In this document: piece by piece, positions 6,866-15,800 of the stretch
Position numbering within the stretch: the first letter of the stretch is position 1
Layout: each line of letters starts with the position of its first letter
Origin: Gallionella sp.
Lineage (GTDB): Bacteria > Pseudomonadota > Gammaproteobacteria > Burkholderiales > Gallionellaceae
Assembly: GCA_003153155.1 (NCBI GenBank)
Contig: PLWV01000017.1
Location: 223,932 to 287,931 of the forward strand
Length of the DNA: 64,000 nt
Direction of reading: 5' to 3'
Notes under the pieces: generated by a model
Told to the model about the DNA's origin: nothing
Seen by the model: only the letters and a program-made list of their open reading frames with translations
Databases searched by the model: none
Made by a program: the position numbers and the translations under genes

Positions 6866-9058
6866 CTAGGGGCCCCAGTGAATTGCCCCATGCAAAGCAG
6901 TAGTGCCGCCCTCGCAGTTTTGTTCGAAGCGCAGGTCGATCGCTGTGAGCGTGCCGTTTACGTAAGTGACGCTGTCGACGGCGAACCAGCCTTGCAGGGT
7001 ATTGCAGCCGCGCCCATCACCATACCAAGAGAGGCCACCCAACACTGGATTATTAAACGGGTAGCGCTTAAGACCCGGGTAATAACCGGGTTGAAGTTGG
7101 CTGATCGTATTCATGGTTTGGAAGTTGCCAGTCCACAGTTCGTTTCCATTGACACCAACAGAAAGGAGGCCTCCACTCGCGCTGACGGAAAGTATGGCGG
7201 TCACCGGAGTATAAGTGTAGGTTCGACCCAAGCCGATGTAATCGCCAGCATCGCTCTGCAGATACACGAAATTGCCGATAGCCGGAGTTGAACCCGAGGC
7301 CGGCTGCCAAAGTCCGGCAGGCGGCGGGTTGACCGGTCCTGTTGACGAGCCATCCGCAAAGGTCTGAAATGTCCACGAATAGTTCGCACTCATCGCAGTA
7401 CCCGTCAAGTCTTTAACGTCCGTTGTGATCGTAGCCCTATAAACTGTGTTGGTTGTTAAAGATGCCGAGGGAGTAAATGTAGCAGTATTGCCGCTGTATG
7501 TAACCAATCCAGAAACTGGTGTCGTACCACCCATCAGTGTAAATGAATTATTTGTCACAGTGACGGGATTCATTGGCGTGCTAAAGGTGGCAGTAATGGC
7601 GCTATCAAGTGCGACAGCATAGGCGTAAGGAACCGGGCTGGTCGATAAAACTGTTGGCGTTGCAGGCGCAAAGGTCTGAAATGTCCACGAATAGTCCGCA
7701 TTCATCGCATTACCCGCCAAGTCTTTAACGCCCGTTGTGATCGTGGCCGTATAAACTGTGTTGGTTGTTAAAGATACCGAGGGTGTAAATGTTGCAGTTG
7801 TGCCGCTGTACGTTACCGTTCCGGAAACAGGGGTTGTGCCGTCCATCAGGGTGAATTCAGCAGTTGTGATCGTTGCAGGATCAACTTGCTCGCTGAATGT
7901 CGCGGTAACGGCGCTATTGATAGCAACAGCAGAAGCTGAATTAACCGGGCTTGTGGATATCACTGTCGGCGGAGTGGTGTCAGGCGCAGAGGTCTTAAAT
8001 TGCCACAAATAGTTCGAACTCAGCGCATTACCCGCGAGGTCTTTAACTCCAGTGGTGATCTTGGCCGTATACACTGTGCTGGGAGACAGGAACACCGCGG
8101 GTGTAAATGTGGCCGTCCCGCTGCTGTATGTTACCGTCCCAGAAACCGGCGTCGTACCGTCCATTAGGGTAAATGAAGCGGCAGTCACCGTGGCAGGATC
8201 TATTGCCTCGCTGAATGTGGCGGTAATGGTTGAGTATACCGGGACAGTTGTTGAAGTATTGGGCGGGTTTGTCGATAACACCGTCGGGGGTGTGGTATCA
8301 GGCAGCGCGGTCAAAACAAGATGTGTCGTGGAACCATTCGCAGCTTGAAGATCTACTGAAACAGGGATCAGGGTGCCATCGGCCTTAATTCTGGACCTGT
8401 CTTGCTCGGTAGATGTCAAACTGCCGCTGAAGTCATAGGATTTATCAATCATGTTGACGATCGCGGTATTGGCGGTATCGGGCTCTATCACATAACTGAT
8501 ATCGTCATGACCAGTAGAAAAGTTCTGCGTAGAATCGGTAGAATAATTTATTGTGCCTATCGTACCGATATCTCCAACCTTGACCGAGACAGGTATGCTT
8601 GGAGGTGTCGCGTATACACCATAATTACCGCTGGAATCGATGGTACCTAGCGGGTCGTAATTGCTGTCGTAATAATCGGTTGAAGTGCTGTATAGGGAAG
8701 GCGGGATGCAATTTGGCAAATTCAGGTTTGCTGCATTTACGACAGATAACGCGGCAACGTTTCCGAAAGTTGCAGGAAGTGGGGTTGATATATTAATGTT
8801 GGCGGTACCGCTACAGGTACCTGAAACGGAGAAATTTATTGAAGAGCCTTGTTGAACTGACGCCTTCATTCCACTTTGAAGCGGGAATGCCAGAGTTGAG
8901 GTCACGGGCCCTGTTCCGCCACTGCCACCACCTCCACCGCAAGAGGTAAGCGCAATCGCAGCCAAGCAGCCAACAAATGCGAGTTTGATTTGCCGTGCAA
9001 GAAACCTGCACGCGAATGCGCGCAAGTTTGGAATCATCGAAACATTAAACCCCTTCAT
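6866..9058 (-). CDS. Large lipoprotein with three bacterial Ig-like (Big_5/SbsA-type) domains
   Basis: 730 residues. A lipobox (ALTSC, Cys about residue 40) is followed by a Gly/Ser linker, so the protein is probably lipid-anchored. Residues about 255-365, 365-468 and 468-568 are three tandem Ig-like domains of the SbsA/Big_5 type (PPTVLSTNP, ITATFSEAIDP, FTLMDGTTPVSGTVTY, KDLAGNAL). The C-terminus (about 570-730) has the motif RGCNTLQGWFAVDSVTY and FEQNCEGG, a cysteine-paired beta domain known from many uncharacterized secreted proteins. It stands alone, convergent with 5734 and downstream of rimO. A role in surface adhesion or matrix binding is inference only. Confidence 0.75.
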   Translation of the reverse strand: MKGFNVSMIPNLRAFACRFLARQIKLAFVGCLAAIALTSCGGGGGSGGTGPVTSTLAFPLQSGMKASVQQGSSINFSVSGTCSGTANINISTPLPATFGNVAALSVVNAANLNLPNCIPPSLYSTSTDYYDSNYDPLGTIDSSGNYGVYATPPSIPVSVKVGDIGTIGTINYSTDSTQNFSTGHDDISYVIEPDTANTAIVNMIDKSYDFSGSLTSTEQDRSRIKADGTLIPVSVDLQAANGSTTHLVLTALPDTTPPTVLSTNPPNTSTTVPVYSTITATFSEAIDPATVTAASFTLMDGTTPVSGTVTYSSGTATFTPAVFLSPSTVYTAKITTGVKDLAGNALSSNYLWQFKTSAPDTTPPTVISTSPVNSASAVAINSAVTATFSEQVDPATITTAEFTLMDGTTPVSGTVTYSGTTATFTPSVSLTTNTVYTATITTGVKDLAGNAMNADYSWTFQTFAPATPTVLSTSPVPYAYAVALDSAITATFSTPMNPVTVTNNSFTLMGGTTPVSGLVTYSGNTATFTPSASLTTNTVYRATITTDVKDLTGTAMSANYSWTFQTFADGSSTGPVNPPPAGLWQPASGSTPAIGNFVYLQSDAGDYIGLGRTYTYTPVTAILSVSASGGLLSVGVNGNELWTGNFQTMNTISQLQPGYYPGLKRYPFNNPVLGGLSWYGDGRGCNTLQGWFAVDSVTYVNGTLTAIDLRFEQNCEGGTTALHGAIHWGP
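7355..8296 (-). repeat. Three ~310-bp coding repeats (Ig-like domains)
   Basis: The Ig-like domains are highly similar at DNA level, for example the segments around aaggtctgaaatgtccacga at about 7361 and 7670 are nearly identical. This implies recent internal duplication and makes the copy number prone to change by recombination. Confidence 0.75.
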
Positions 9059-9231
9059 ATCGTCTTCCTGAGCAGATATTCGGTAATGCGATCGCGATTC
9101 TCTGTTGATCCAGCCGTAGCAGTATTTTTATGTAAGGCTGTTTTGACGCGCGTGCAGAGATAACTATAGCACAGTGATAAATGGGCTGAGAATTTTGCGT
9201 GGGTATCTGGGCAGCACTCCCTACCCCACAG

Positions 9232-10557
9232 TTAGACTATCTCCGCCCACAGATCATGCTCATCTGAATCGGTGATCTTCACTTCGACGAAATCACCTGC
9301 CTTTAGTTGCTGACCGTTTTCGATGTACACCACGCCGTCGATTTCCGGTGCGTCCGAGAAGCTGCGCGCAATCGCGCCATCTTCATCCACCTCATCCACC
9401 AACACCTTCATCGTCTTGCCGATTTTGCGCTTGAGGCGCTGTTCGCTGATTTCTTCCTGCAGCAGCATCAGCCGCGCAAGGCGTTCTTGTTGCACTTCGG
9501 GCGGCACATGATCGGGCAAGGCGTTGGCCGCCGCGCCGTCCACCGGCGAGTAAGCGAACGCGCCGACGCGATCCAGTTGCGCTTGCTCCAGAAAATCCAG
9601 CAGCTCTTCGAATTCCTCTTCGGTCTCGCCGGGGAAGCCGACGATGAAGGTGCTGCGCAGCGTAAGGTCGGGGCAAATCTCGCGCCATTGTTTGATGCGC
9701 GCCAGCACATTCTCGCTGCTGGCCGGACGCTTCATTAATTTCAGGATGCGCTGGTTGGCGTGCTGAAACGGTATATCCAGATACGGTAGAATTTTCCCTT
9801 GCGCCATCAGCGGAATCACCTCGTCCACATGCGGATAGGGGTACACGTAGTGCAGGCGCACCCACGCGCCAAGTTCTCCCATCGCCGCTGCCAGCTCGGT
9901 CATGCGGCTCTTGAGCGGCTTGCCGCCCCAGAAGCCGGTGCGGTATTTCACGTCCACGCCGTAGGCACTGGTGTCCTGCGAAATCACCAGCAATTCCTTG
10001 ACACCCGCGTTGACCAGATTCTGCGCTTCCTGCATCACATCGCCGACCGGACGGCTGACCAGATCGCCGCGCAGACTGGGGATGATGCAGAAGGTGCAGC
10101 GATGGTTGCAGCCTTCGGAAATTTTCACGTAAGCGTAATGTTTCGGCGTGAGGCGGATTCCCTGTGCAGGCACCAAGTCCATATAGGGATCATGCGGCTT
10201 GGGCAAATGTTGATGTACCGCCGCCATCACTTCATCGGTGGCGTGCGGGCCGGTAACGGCGAGCACTTTTGGATGCGCCTGTTTCACCACATCGCCCTTC
10301 GCACCGAGACAGCCGGTGACGATCACCTTGCCGTTTTTCGCCAGCGCCTCACCGATCGCATCCAGCGACTCTTCCACCGCGCTATTGATGAAGCCGCAAG
10401 TGTTCACCACCACCAGATCGGCATCCTGAAAACTGCCGGAAATCAGATACCCCTCGGCGCGCAAGCGGGTGAGGATGTGTTCCGAATCCACAGTCGCTTT
10501 CGGACAACCGAGCGAGACGAAGCCGACTTTGGGAAGGTGATTGGTTTTACTCATCAC
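9232..10557 (-). CDS. rimO: Ribosomal protein uS12 methylthiotransferase RimO
   Basis: 441 residues in the MTTase order. An N-terminal domain carries the auxiliary cluster cysteines (SLGCPK, VNTCGFI, VTGCLG), the radical SAM core has the CX3CX2C triad CNHRCTFC, and a C-terminal TRAM domain follows. RimO adds a methylthio group to the conserved aspartate of ribosomal protein S12 using two 4Fe-4S clusters and S-adenosylmethionine. It lies 13 bp downstream of the ZIP transporter gene and is probably cotranscribed with it. Two ATGs in a row are possible starts; the difference is one residue. Confidence 0.95.
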   Translation of the reverse strand: MMSKTNHLPKVGFVSLGCPKATVDSEHILTRLRAEGYLISGSFQDADLVVVNTCGFINSAVEESLDAIGEALAKNGKVIVTGCLGAKGDVVKQAHPKVLAVTGPHATDEVMAAVHQHLPKPHDPYMDLVPAQGIRLTPKHYAYVKISEGCNHRCTFCIIPSLRGDLVSRPVGDVMQEAQNLVNAGVKELLVISQDTSAYGVDVKYRTGFWGGKPLKSRMTELAAAMGELGAWVRLHYVYPYPHVDEVIPLMAQGKILPYLDIPFQHANQRILKLMKRPASSENVLARIKQWREICPDLTLRSTFIVGFPGETEEEFEELLDFLEQAQLDRVGAFAYSPVDGAAANALPDHVPPEVQQERLARLMLLQEEISEQRLKRKIGKTMKVLVDEVDEDGAIARSFSDAPEIDGVVYIENGQQLKAGDFVEVKITDSDEHDLWAEIV

Positions 10558-10570
10558 AAACTTTCATTGC

Positions 10571-11338
10571 TTATTCGGACACAAGGAGTTGGACCAATAC
10601 TATCGAAGAAATGCCCAACGCAATCAGCACGACTTGCTCCAGCGTGTCGCGCAATGTGGTACGTTTGTGCAATCCGGGAATCAGGTCGGCAACCGCCACG
10701 TAAATCATGCTCGCCGCCGCCAAAGCCAATAAAACCGGGACGACACTTTGCATGGACCTCAAAGCGTAATAAGCCAGCACGCCGCCCAACAATGTGGCCA
10801 GACTGGATGCCAGATTAAACAGCAAAGCCTGCGCCTTGGTATAACCGGAATGCAGCAAAATCATGAAGTCGCCGACCTCCTGGGGGATTTCATGCGCGAT
10901 GATCGCCAGTGCGGTGACGATACCCAGATGCACATCGGCCAAAAATGCGGCGGCGATGATGATGCCATCGACGAAGTTGTGAAAAGTGTTGCCAACCATG
11001 ATCATGGTGCCGCTGCGCCCATGCGCATTAGGCTCAACGGGATCATGCGCTTCGCAATGATCACTGTGGCAATGGCGCCACAACAGTAATTTTTCCAGCG
11101 TGAAAAATAACAATATGCCCGCCAACACCGCGCCGCTGACTACTGAAACGCTAGCACTCAATTTGAGTGCTTCAGGCAATATCTCGAGAAATGCCGCACC
11201 CAACAACGCTCCGATGGCGTAACTGACCAGCGAGTTCACCCAATGCGCGCGCGCGTTCAAGGCGAACAGCGCGGCACACGACACGCTCAACACGCCGCCA
11301 AAAATGCTGACGAAGATGATCCACAGCAAAACGCTCAT
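10571..11338 (-). CDS. ZIP-family metal transporter
   Basis: 255 residues with about eight hydrophobic helices. The ZIP signatures are HNFVDG in helix IV and HEIPQE in helix V, which hold the binuclear metal site, and a histidine-rich loop between helices III and IV (HCHSDHCEAHD). ZIP proteins carry zinc, iron or manganese into the cytoplasm. Substrate cannot be told from sequence. It precedes rimO by 13 bp; the RimO protein needs Fe-S clusters, but a functional link is speculative. Confidence 0.88.
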   Translation of the reverse strand: MSVLLWIIFVSIFGGVLSVSCAALFALNARAHWVNSLVSYAIGALLGAAFLEILPEALKLSASVSVVSGAVLAGILLFFTLEKLLLWRHCHSDHCEAHDPVEPNAHGRSGTMIMVGNTFHNFVDGIIIAAAFLADVHLGIVTALAIIAHEIPQEVGDFMILLHSGYTKAQALLFNLASSLATLLGGVLAYYALRSMQSVVPVLLALAAASMIYVAVADLIPGLHKRTTLRDTLEQVVLIALGISSIVLVQLLVSE

Positions 11339-11463
11339 GAGAATTTTTCAGAAATAAATAAGGCGCGGATTATACCAAAGGCAGGCGCGCCAACTTGGCA
11401 TTCAGCAAACCAAATAGCAATTTGCCTGCTTTTAATGAAGCCGCTGCACGACATACCGCAGGC

Positions 11464-11535
11464 AGGCAATCCGCTATTCAGCAAGCTGAATACGGAATTG
11501 ACATTGGAATTGACATTGGAATTGACACTACCGAT
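11464..11535 (+). repeat. Dispersed palindromic repeat D, copy 1, with tandem 12-bp tail
   Basis: Contains ggcaatccgctattcagcaa followed by gctgaat: the palindrome ATTCAGC-AA-GCTGAAT flanked by CCG and CGG. It is followed by three direct copies of ggaattgacatt (11495-11530). The same element in inverted orientation lies at 13381-13432. It sits between the ZIP gene and pgeF. Confidence 0.75.
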
Positions 11536-12269
11536 CAATCCAGCCAGATGAACGTTCCCATGCGTCCGGTCGCACCATCGCGGCGGTAGGAAAAAAAACG
11601 TTCGCGCTCGCGGTAAGTACAGTAGTCGCCACCGTAAATTTGCGTGATGCCCAATGCGTTCAGGCGCAAGCGAGCCAGTGCGTAGATGTCGGCCAGCCAT
11701 TTGCCATGCTGGCCGGGAATGAATGCCGCTACGGCTTGCAGCTGCGCGGCAATAAACGCGGCACGCACCTCATCACCGATTTCGAAGGCATCCTGACTGA
11801 TGGCGGGACCAAGCCACGCCATCAGGTTTTGCGGCGCAATGTTCATCGCCTGCACGGTGGCTTCGATGACACCCGCCGCCAAACCCTTCCAGCCTGCGTG
11901 TGCCGCACCGACCACGCTGCCCTGTTTATCGCACAACAATACCGGCAGGCAATCGGCAGTCATCACCACGCACACCGCCGCGCGGTGCCGCGCGATGCAG
12001 GCATCGGCCTGCGGCAGACAACTTGCATGGTCGGCATCCGCGACCAGCGTGCCGTGTGCCTGTTCCAGCCACACCGGTTCACTGGGCAGCAGCGTGTTGA
12101 GCAACACGCGGTTGCGCGCCACCGCCAGCGGCGCATCGCCGACATGGTCGCCGAGATTGAGACTGTCATAAGGTGTGCTGCTTACTCCACCAAGGCGGGT
12201 GGTCTGCAAGGTGCGCACCTGCTTGGGTGCAGGCCAGTCAGGAATGATGCAATGTTCAATGAGACTCAT
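11535..12269 (-). CDS. pgeF: Peptidoglycan editing factor PgeF / laccase-domain protein
   Basis: 244 residues of the YfiH/DUF152 family. The metal-site motifs are visible: EQAHGTLV, MTADCLPVLLCD and AAHAGWKGLAAGV, with C-terminal DIYALARLRL and FFSYRRDG. Members act as a purine nucleoside phosphorylase/adenosine deaminase of the LACC1 type and, in E. coli, prevent misincorporation of amino acids into peptidoglycan precursors. It follows rluD in the same direction, the common order rluD-pgeF downstream of divergent bamD. The stop codon lies just beyond repeat D. Confidence 0.9.
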   Translation of the reverse strand: MSLIEHCIIPDWPAPKQVRTLQTTRLGGVSSTPYDSLNLGDHVGDAPLAVARNRVLLNTLLPSEPVWLEQAHGTLVADADHASCLPQADACIARHRAAVCVVMTADCLPVLLCDKQGSVVGAAHAGWKGLAAGVIEATVQAMNIAPQNLMAWLGPAISQDAFEIGDEVRAAFIAAQLQAVAAFIPGQHGKWLADIYALARLRLNALGITQIYGGDYCTYRERERFFSYRRDGATGRMGTFIWLD

Positions 12270-12281
12270 ATGGCACGTTCC

Positions 12282-13541
12282 CTAAACCCCTCCCGGCCTC
12301 CCCTTATCAGGGGAGGAGGTTATCTTCCCCCCTGCACCCGCAAGGGGTACGCCGGTGGGTTCCCCGCTGCTGCGCAGCGACCCTTCCGCAAGCAAGGGGG
12401 GATCGAGGAGGATTATTGGGCGAGGAGAAATTGCCTTACGAATTTGTTGTAACAGTTGCTGCATGTCTTGCGGCAGCGGCACATGCCATTCCATCCTCTC
12501 GCCACTGACCGGATGTTCCAGCGCGAGACGCGTGGCGTGCAAGGCCTGACGCGGGAAGCCGGTTAATAAAGCGCGCAGTTGCGACACGCATTTTTGCGGG
12601 CCTTTGAGATACACGTTGTCGCCCACCAGGGGATGGCCGATACTCGCCAGATGCACGCGTATCTGGTGGGTGCGGCCGGTTTCCAAACGGCAGCGCAGCA
12701 GCGTGCAGCTCGGGAATTTTTCCTCGATTTGGTAGTGGGTGACCGCAGGCTTGCCGCTTTCCACCACGGCCATCTTGACGCGCTGGGTGGGATGCCGGCC
12801 TATCGGCGCATCCACCTTGCCGGCACGCGTCAGCTCGCCATGCACCAGGGCCAGGTATTCACGCTGCACGCTGCGCGCCTCCAACTGGCGCACCAATGCG
12901 GTTTGCGCAGTCAGGGTTTTGGCCACCACCAACAAACCGCTGGTGTTTTTGTCCAGCCTATGCACGATGCCGGCGCGTGGCACATCTTCCAATTGCGGTG
13001 CGTAATGCAGCAGGGCGTTGAGCAATGTGCCTTCCCAGTTGCCGCTACCCGGATGCACCACCAGTCCGACCGGTTTGTTGATCACCATCAAGGCATCGTC
13101 TTCGTAAACGATGGCTAGCGCGATGTCTTCGGCCTGATACGGCTGTTCAGCAGGATGGGTTTGCGGAAGCACTTCCAATTTTTCGCCGCCCCAGACTTTT
13201 TGCTTGGTCGTGGCAAATTCACCATCCACTTTGACTTGTTGCTGAGTAATCCATTCTTGTAAACGACTGCGCGAATACTCGGGAAAAAATTTAACCAATG
13301 CCTGATCCAAGCGCAGTCCGGCGTAATCATCGGGAACGATTAAATGCTGCGCGTCGGAAACGCGCGGGTTTGCGTTAGTGTCAACTCCAGTATCAATTCC
13401 GCATTCAGCTTGCTGAATAGCGGATTGCCTACCTTTGGCACACGCGATTTGTCGCGTAGTGGATTGCCTACCTTTGCCTCGCAGAGGTTCTCGCACCCTG
13501 CGGGTGTTATAATTGCGCAAATTATTTTCTGGATTTGTCAT
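12282..13541 (-). CDS. rluD: 23S rRNA pseudouridine synthase RluD (with repeat-derived ends)
   Basis: An S4 domain (LDQALVKFFPEYSRSRLQEW) precedes the RsuA/RluA catalytic domain with the active aspartate in GIVHRLDKNTSGLLVV and the LETGRTHQIRVHLA motif; RluD makes pseudouridines in helix 69 of 23S rRNA. No ATG/GTG/TTG occurs in the usual place before the S4 domain. The first ATG in frame is 13541 (MTNPENNLRNYN), overlapping the divergent bamD start, with a GTG at VREPLRG as alternative. The first ~65 residues include repeat D (GRQSAIQQAECGID). The C-terminal ~45 residues are also repeat-derived. The native start was probably displaced by insertion. Confidence 0.85.
   Translation of the reverse strand: MTNPENNLRNYNTRRVREPLRGKGRQSTTRQIACAKGRQSAIQQAECGIDTGVDTNANPRVSDAQHLIVPDDYAGLRLDQALVKFFPEYSRSRLQEWITQQQVKVDGEFATTKQKVWGGEKLEVLPQTHPAEQPYQAEDIALAIVYEDDALMVINKPVGLVVHPGSGNWEGTLLNALLHYAPQLEDVPRAGIVHRLDKNTSGLLVVAKTLTAQTALVRQLEARSVQREYLALVHGELTRAGKVDAPIGRHPTQRVKMAVVESGKPAVTHYQIEEKFPSCTLLRCRLETGRTHQIRVHLASIGHPLVGDNVYLKGPQKCVSQLRALLTGFPRQALHATRLALEHPVSGERMEWHVPLPQDMQQLLQQIRKAISPRPIILLDPPLLAEGSLRSSGEPTGVPLAGAGGKITSSPDKGRPGGV
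12285..12330. repeat. GC-rich palindromic intergenic-type repeat
   Basis: aacccctcccggcctcccct followed by tatcaggggaggagg forms an inverted repeat (CCTCCCCT / AGGGGAGG). A similar element, ccctagccccctgcaagggg, lies at 40400-40431. Here it falls inside the 3' end of the rluD reading frame. Confidence 0.5.
12335..12384. repeat. Dispersed 50-bp repeat E, copy 1
   Basis: Fifty bases from cacccgcaaggggtacgccg to gcagcgaccct match 47703-47752 with three mismatches. The core cgctgctgcgcagcg is a hairpin. In this copy the repeat is read in frame as part of the RluD C-terminus. Confidence 0.85.
13381..13432 (-). repeat. Dispersed palindromic repeat D, copy 2
   Basis: Reverse complement of copy 1 at 11464: ggcaatccgctattcagcaa, gctgaatgcggaattga. 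Here the flanks CCGC and GCGG also pair, extending the stem. A half unit (ggtaggcaatccactac) lies beside it at about 13443-13470. It lies within the 5' part of the rluD frame. Confidence 0.75.
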
Positions 13542-14319
13542 GCGCCATAGTTTAGCCGTATTCCTGTTACTTACGTTAACCGCCTGCGGTTTGTTTGGAT
13601 CGAAGCCTGATGCCGATAGCTCGGCAAAAACTGCTTCTGCCGAAGTAATGTATAACGATGCCAAGAAAAACCTCAATGAGAACAGCTATGAGGAAGCCAT
13701 CAAACAGTTTGAATCCCTGCAATCGCATTATCCATACGGGCGTTACGCGCAGCAGGCACAGATCGAGATCGCTTACGCCTATTACCGGCAGAATGAGCCG
13801 GAATCCGCCATTTCCGCCGCCGATCGCTTCATCAAGCAGTACCCGAACAACCCGCATGTGGACTATGTCTACTATGTGAAGGGTTTGGCCAACTTCAATG
13901 CCGATATCGGTTTGTTCGGTATAGTGAGCGGGCAAGATCCCACCGAGCGCGACCCGAAAGCGGCGCAAGATTCGTTTTCCGCCTTTAAGGATTTGGTAAC
14001 GCGCTTCCCCTCCAGCAGGTACGCGCCCGATTCCAGATTGCGCATGCAGTATCTGCTCGATGCACTGGCAAAATATGAAATCCATGTCGCCAGATACTAC
14101 CTGCGCCGCGGCGCGGACATCGCTGCGGTGAACCGCGCCAAGGAAGTGTTGACGCAATATCCGAATACGCCCGCGATACACGATGCGCTGCTGATACTGG
14201 TGCAAGGCTATGACGACTTGGGCATGAAAGAACTGCGCGACGATGCACAGCGCGTGCTGAACAAGAACTTCCCCCGAGCCGCCTCACCGGCAAACAAGGG
14301 CAGCGAAAAATCGCAGTAG
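13540..14319 (+). CDS. bamD: Outer membrane assembly lipoprotein BamD
   Basis: 259 residues from the ATG at 13540. The lipobox LTAC (Cys about residue 16) is followed by TPR-like helices: AEVMYNDAKKNLNENSYEEAIKQFE, ESLQSHYPYGRYAQQAQIEIAYAYY and FIKQYPNNPHVDYVYYVKGL. This is the standard BamD/ComL pattern. BamD is an essential partner of BamA in inserting beta-barrel proteins in the outer membrane. The gene is divergent from rluD, with start codons that overlap in a shared CATG, so the promoters must lie within each other's coding sequence. Confidence 0.95.
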   Translation: MRHSLAVFLLLTLTACGLFGSKPDADSSAKTASAEVMYNDAKKNLNENSYEEAIKQFESLQSHYPYGRYAQQAQIEIAYAYYRQNEPESAISAADRFIKQYPNNPHVDYVYYVKGLANFNADIGLFGIVSGQDPTERDPKAAQDSFSAFKDLVTRFPSSRYAPDSRLRMQYLLDALAKYEIHVARYYLRRGADIAAVNRAKEVLTQYPNTPAIHDALLILVQGYDDLGMKELRDDAQRVLNKNFPRAASPANKGSEKSQ

Positions 14320-14370
14320 CGTATCTGAAAATTATTTTGTTTAGCACCAACCTTCCGAGATGAAATTTCC

Positions 14371-14916
14371 ATGAAATATTGCAGCCTGTGCGGTGCCCCG
14401 GTCGAACTGCGGATCCCGCCGGATGACAACCGCGCGCGCCACGTGTGTACCGGCTGCGGCGAGGTGCATTACCAGAATCCCAAACTGATTGTCGGTGCCA
14501 TTCCGGAATGGCAGGACAAAATCCTGCTGTGTCGTCGCGCCATCGAACCTCGCCACGGACTATGGACACTTCCCGCCGGTTTCATGGAAAACGGCGAAAC
14601 CACCGCCGAGGCGGCCACACGCGAAACGCTGGAAGAAGCCAATGCGCGCATTGCGATCGGTGACTTGTATTCGATGTACAGCCTGCCCTATATCAATCAG
14701 GTGCATCTGCTGTTCCGCGCCAAACTGCTAGCTCTGGATTTTGGCCCGGGGCCGGAAAGCCTGGAAGTCAAACTATTCAGCGAAGCTGAAATACCGTGGG
14801 ATGAAATCGCGTTTCGCCCGGTGCGCTTCAGCCTTGAATATTACTTTGCCGAACGCAACAGCGGAAAATTCAGTTTCCATATTGGCGAACTGGCTCCGCC
14901 CACCCAACGCTTATAA
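14371..14916 (+). CDS. Nudix hydrolase with N-terminal zinc ribbon
   Basis: 181 residues. An N-terminal zinc ribbon (CSLCGAP and CTGCGEVHYQNP) precedes a Nudix fold with the box GFMENGETTAEAATRETLEE, matching GX5EX7REUXEEXGU. The arrangement resembles the zinc-ribbon NUDIX group near NudC, though shorter, so substrates such as NAD(H) or nucleoside diphosphates are possible. It lies 51 bp after bamD and 66 bp before mlaA in the same direction. Confidence 0.88.
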   Translation: MKYCSLCGAPVELRIPPDDNRARHVCTGCGEVHYQNPKLIVGAIPEWQDKILLCRRAIEPRHGLWTLPAGFMENGETTAEAATRETLEEANARIAIGDLYSMYSLPYINQVHLLFRAKLLALDFGPGPESLEVKLFSEAEIPWDEIAFRPVRFSLEYYFAERNSGKFSFHIGELAPPTQRL

Positions 14917-14982
14917 CTTGTTTTGCGCAAACCAGCCCCTCACTCATATAATCGCAGCGAATTCACTGCAGCAAAAAAAACA

Positions 14983-15777
14983 ATGAACGCCATACGCACT
15001 CTTATTGTACTCACTGCCGTCGCTTTGACAGGTTGCGCCTCGACCCATGCGCACAATCCGGCCGACCCGCTGGAACCAATTAACCGCGGCATATATAAAT
15101 TCAACGATAGCGTCGATAAAGCTGTTATTAAGCCCGTCGCACGGGGATACAAAGCGGTAATGCCGACGGCTGGCAGAATTATGGTAACGAATTTCTTTTC
15201 CAATCTGGATGATGTCGTCGTCACCGCCAACGATTTGCTTCAACTTAAGCTGGTGCAAGGTTTTTCTGACGGGATGCGTTTCTTCGTGAATTCCACAGTC
15301 GGCGTTTTCGGGTTAATTGACGTTGCATCAATTGGCGACTTAAAAAAACATAATGAAGATTTTGGCTTGACCCTGGGTAAGTGGGGAGTTGGCAACGGCC
15401 CCTACCTCGTCTTGCCAATATTAGGACCCAGCACGCTGCGTGACAGCGTTGGATTGTATGTTGACGGCTACCCAAGCCCGATGTACCAGCTGAAAGACAT
15501 GCGCGCACGTAACCAGGCTTACCTGACCAGGGGGATCAGCTGGCGTGCCGAACTCCTGGATCAAGAAAAAGTTTTGAATGAGGCGATGATAGATCCCTAC
15601 GAATTCATTCGTGATGCTTACTTGCTTCGTCGTCTGAGCCAAGTGTATGAAGGCAACCCGCCGCGTCAACGATACGATGACGAAGAGAGCAGCGATACTG
15701 CACAACCGCAGCCCTCCCCGGCAACAAATACACCCTCGGCGACTACGGATAATCCATCTCCGACCGCACCCCAGTAG
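14983..15777 (+). CDS. mlaA: Phospholipid-binding lipoprotein MlaA (VacJ)
   Basis: The ATG at 14983 (MNAIRTLIVL) gives a lipobox LTGC at about residue 18; the longer ORF has no reasonable signal. Family motifs are DPLEPINRGIYKFND, FFSNLDDVVVTANDLLQ, FGLTLGKWGVGNGPYLVLP, and GPSTLRD. MlaA sits in the outer membrane and removes surface-exposed phospholipids as part of the Mla transport system. The C-terminal ~35 residues are a low-complexity Pro/Thr/Ser tail. No other mla genes are in the window. Confidence 0.93.
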   Translation: MNAIRTLIVLTAVALTGCASTHAHNPADPLEPINRGIYKFNDSVDKAVIKPVARGYKAVMPTAGRIMVTNFFSNLDDVVVTANDLLQLKLVQGFSDGMRFFVNSTVGVFGLIDVASIGDLKKHNEDFGLTLGKWGVGNGPYLVLPILGPSTLRDSVGLYVDGYPSPMYQLKDMRARNQAYLTRGISWRAELLDQEKVLNEAMIDPYEFIRDAYLLRRLSQVYEGNPPRQRYDDEESSDTAQPQPSPATNTPSATTDNPSPTAPQ

Positions 15778-15800
15778 CCGTCACGACAAACGTCATCCAC

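Noticed and set aside
13513-14319. Longer start for bamD at 13513
   Set aside because: The added residues (MRKLFSGFV) precede the lipoprotein signal and come from the rluD frame; the ATG at 13540 gives a normal signal peptide.
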